From contig JAHIOY010000151.1 in NCBI GenBank assembly GCA_018894495.1, positions 1 to 6,178 of the forward strand: a stretch of 6,178 bases of DNA, given 5' to 3'. This DNA comes from Patescibacteria group bacterium (GTDB lineage: Bacteria; Patescibacteriota; Minisyncoccia; Minisyncoccales; JAHIOY01). The notes beneath the pieces are model-generated. The model did no database searches. It saw nothing but the letters and a program-made list of their open reading frames with translations, and was not told the origin of the DNA. The position numbers and the translations under genes are program-made. Shown here piece after piece: positions 4,715-6,178 of the stretch; position 1 is the first letter of the stretch, and every line of letters begins with the position of its first letter.

Positions 4715-6178
4715 GATTTCTCTGAAAGTAATAAATGACTTATTGAAAAGCCGAATTCAAACCTCGGTTGATTTAGCTTCGTTTAAGAGAGAGATATCAA
4801 AAAAATATAAAATTCCCTGCCCGAGCAATATTCAACTCTTAAAAGATTATCACGAATTGGTAAAGAATAAAAGGGTGAAAAAATCACCGATCTTAGAGAA
4901 ATTGTTGCGAACTCGGCCGATTCGCTCTCTTTCTGGAATTGTTAATATTTCGGTTTTAACAAAGCCCTATCCCTGCCCCGGAAAATGCATTTATTGCCCG
5001 ACTGAGAAAGGCATTCCCAAGAGTTATTTGTCCGGCGAGCCGGCAGTAGAAAGGGCAAAATCCCTAAATTACGACCCTTATTTGCAGGTTAAAAAACGGC
5101 TTGAGATGTTAGAAAACGAAGGCCATCCGACGGATAAAATTGAGATGAGAATTATTGGGGGAACATGGAGTTATTATCCAAGAGATTATCAAATTTGGTT
5201 CATTACGAGATGTTTTGAAGCATGTAATGACTTTGATAGTGCTGAAAATCCAAAATCCAAAATCCAAAATCCAAAACAAATTCAAAATTCCAAATCCCAA
5301 ATATTAAAAAAAGAGCAAAGAAAAAATGAGAAAGCGAAACATAGAATTGTTGGAATATCAATTGAAACCAGGCCGGATTTTATTAACGAAAAAGAAATAA
5401 AAAAATTGAGGGACTTAGGAGTAACGATGGTTGAGTTGGGAGTTCAATCAATTTATGATGATGTTTTAAAAATAAATTTACGAGGACATAGAGTGAAGGA
5501 AACAATTTTAGCGACGAAACTTTTAAAAGATGCTGGTTTTAAGGTTTTGTATCAAGTGATGCCCGATTTACCGGGGTCGTGTTTAAAGAGAGACGAGGAA
5601 ATGTTTGAGGAACTTTTCAGAAATCCCGATTTTAGACCCGACTATTTAAAAATCTATCCCTGCGCTGTCCTAAAAGAAGCGCCTCTTTATGGCTGGTGGA
5701 AACGAGGCAAATACCAACCTTATTCAAAAGAAAAATTGCTCGGCTTAATTAAAGAAATAAAAAAGAAAATCCCGTCCTATGTCAGAATCCAAAGAATAGC
5801 CAGAGATATTCCCTCTCCGTCTGTTGCTGCTGGCGGAGCCAAAATTTCTAACTTAAGACAAATCATTCAAGAGGATATGAAAAAAGAAAAATGGAAATGC
5901 AAGTGTATCAGGTGCCGAGAACTTAAAGAAAATTACAACCCAAAAGAAAAGATTTATCTCTTTAGAGAAGATTATGATGCTTCTTGGGGCAAAGAAATCT
6001 TTTTAAGTCTTGAAAACAAAAATCGTTCAAAACTTTTTAGTTTTTTGAGATTACGCATCCCCCAACAAAGACATAATCAACTCACGACCGTGAGTGAATT
6101 ATGTCCTATTTTTCCCGTGTTGAAAAATGCAGCCATAATCCGAGAAATTCAGACCTTTGGCGCAGTTGTGCCAATCGG
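4713..6178 (+). CDS. elp3: Elp3-family radical SAM/GNAT tRNA U34 carboxymethyl-modification enzyme (3' end cut by window)
   Basis: An open frame of 488 codons without a stop to the window end. Elp3 uses SAM and acetyl-CoA to build the cm5 group on wobble uridine 34 of tRNA. N-terminal residues 9-45 (LLKSRIQTSVDLASFKR...YKIPCPSN) match the archaeal-type N-terminal tRNA-binding region. The radical SAM 4Fe-4S cysteines are C88, C92 and C95 in CPGKCIYCP, followed by KSYLSGEPA, NYDPYLQV, GHPTDKIE, GGTWSYYP, and HRIVGISIETRPD (I217-D222). The Elp3 cysteine cluster CKCIRC is at 396-401. The GNAT acetyltransferase domain begins near 418 and is cut at VVPIG. Two inserts occur in loops: about 178-197 (repeat-derived) and 453-465 (palindrome). 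The start ATG 4713 is chosen because it retains the N-terminal helix; upstream GTG 4674 and TTG 4668 are open too. No Shine-Dalgarno is seen. Confidence 0.95.
   Translation, partial: MISLKVINDLLKSRIQTSVDLASFKREISKKYKIPCPSNIQLLKDYHELVKNKRVKKSPILEKLLRTRPIRSLSGIVNISVLTKPYPCPGKCIYCPTEKGIPKSYLSGEPAVERAKSLNYDPYLQVKKRLEMLENEGHPTDKIEMRIIGGTWSYYPRDYQIWFITRCFEACNDFDSAENPKSKIQNPKQIQNSKSQILKKEQRKNEKAKHRIVGISIETRPDFINEKEIKKLRDLGVTMVELGVQSIYDDVLKINLRGHRVKETILATKLLKDAGFKVLYQVMPDLPGSCLKRDEEMFEELFRNPDFRPDYLKIYPCAVLKEAPLYGWWKRGKYQPYSKEKLLGLIKEIKKKIPSYVRIQRIARDIPSPSVAAGGAKISNLRQIIQEDMKKEKWKCKCIRCRELKENYNPKEKIYLFREDYDASWGKEIFLSLENKNRSKLFSFLRLRIPQQRHNQLTTVSELCPIFPVLKNAAIIREIQTFGAVVPI
5244..5304 (+). repeat. In-frame repeat element inside elp3 (AAAATCC tandem copies)
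   Basis: Four exact 7-bp copies of AAAATCC (5245-5272) are followed by AAAACAAATTCAAAATTCC and a degenerate tail. It is translated as about 20 residues rich in N, P, K, S, Q and I (E178-I197), in the loop between 'RCFEACN' and 'KHRIVG' that is short and variable in Elp3. The same order of units, (CNAAATC)n - CNAAAC - AAATTC, is present on the minus strand of the 3315-3371 spacer. Confidence 0.85.
6070..6105. repeat. 36-bp near-perfect palindrome inside the elp3 GNAT region
   Basis: Left arm GACATAATCAACTCACG (6070-6086) and right arm CGTGAGTGAATTATGTC (6089-6105) pair at 15 of 17 positions around a 2-nt centre (AC). The length is a multiple of three and it is read in-frame as part of a loop between LRLRIPQQ and FPVLKNAAIIRE, adding about 12 residues (R453-C464). 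It is followed by no T-run, so it is not a terminator. Confidence 0.85.

Noticed and set aside
5109..5300. Minus-strand reading frame with repeated FGF/WIL-type hydrophobic residues
   Set aside because: It is the antisense of the elp3 coding sequence and its hydrophobic pattern is simply the reverse of the AAAATCC tandem repeat.

Overview
The window looks like a piece of a small, AT-rich bacterial genome, most likely a member of the Candidate Phyla Radiation (Patescibacteria, Parcubacteria-like). This is inferred from A/T-biased, lysine-rich proteins, tightly packed genes mostly without clear Shine-Dalgarno sequences, a stand-alone EF-Tu domain-2-like protein, an archaeal-type Elp3, and heptad-like 'AAAATCC / CGAAATC' repeats between and inside genes. 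No taxonomic marker gene is present, so the placement is tentative.

Layout. Nearly everything up to about 4.7 kb is on the minus strand. In minus-strand order it runs: a Trm9/ALKBH8-like SAM methyltransferase (4714-4004); a tRNA-Arg(CCG) gene (4013-3939) that overlaps the methyltransferase stop; a candidate structured small RNA (about 3876-3711) with its own promoter-like and terminator-like signals; an 88-residue EF-like beta-barrel protein (3636-3370); a repeat-filled spacer; then a close-packed series of MgtC/SapB-family membrane protein (3227-2784), acylphosphatase (2752-2474) and a 711-residue membrane-anchored transglutaminase-like protein (2453-318); a decayed DUF429-type gene (317-79); and the first 19 codons of a probable nadC (57-1). 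The only plus-strand gene is elp3 (4713 to beyond the window end).

How they may work together. The most coherent signal is the head-to-head pair elp3 / Trm9-like methyltransferase, whose start codons overlap in a single CATG. In eukaryotes Elp3 (in Elongator) makes the cm5U34 intermediate on tRNA and Trm9/ALKBH8 methylates it to mcm5U34. A two-gene bacterial version of that pathway is a reasonable and testable inference. The elp3 gene also carries two extra in-frame DNA elements at variable loops: one matches the repeat in the 3.2-3.4 kb spacer, and one is a 36-bp near-perfect palindrome encoding 12 residues. This resembles the palindromic elements known inside Rickettsia genes.
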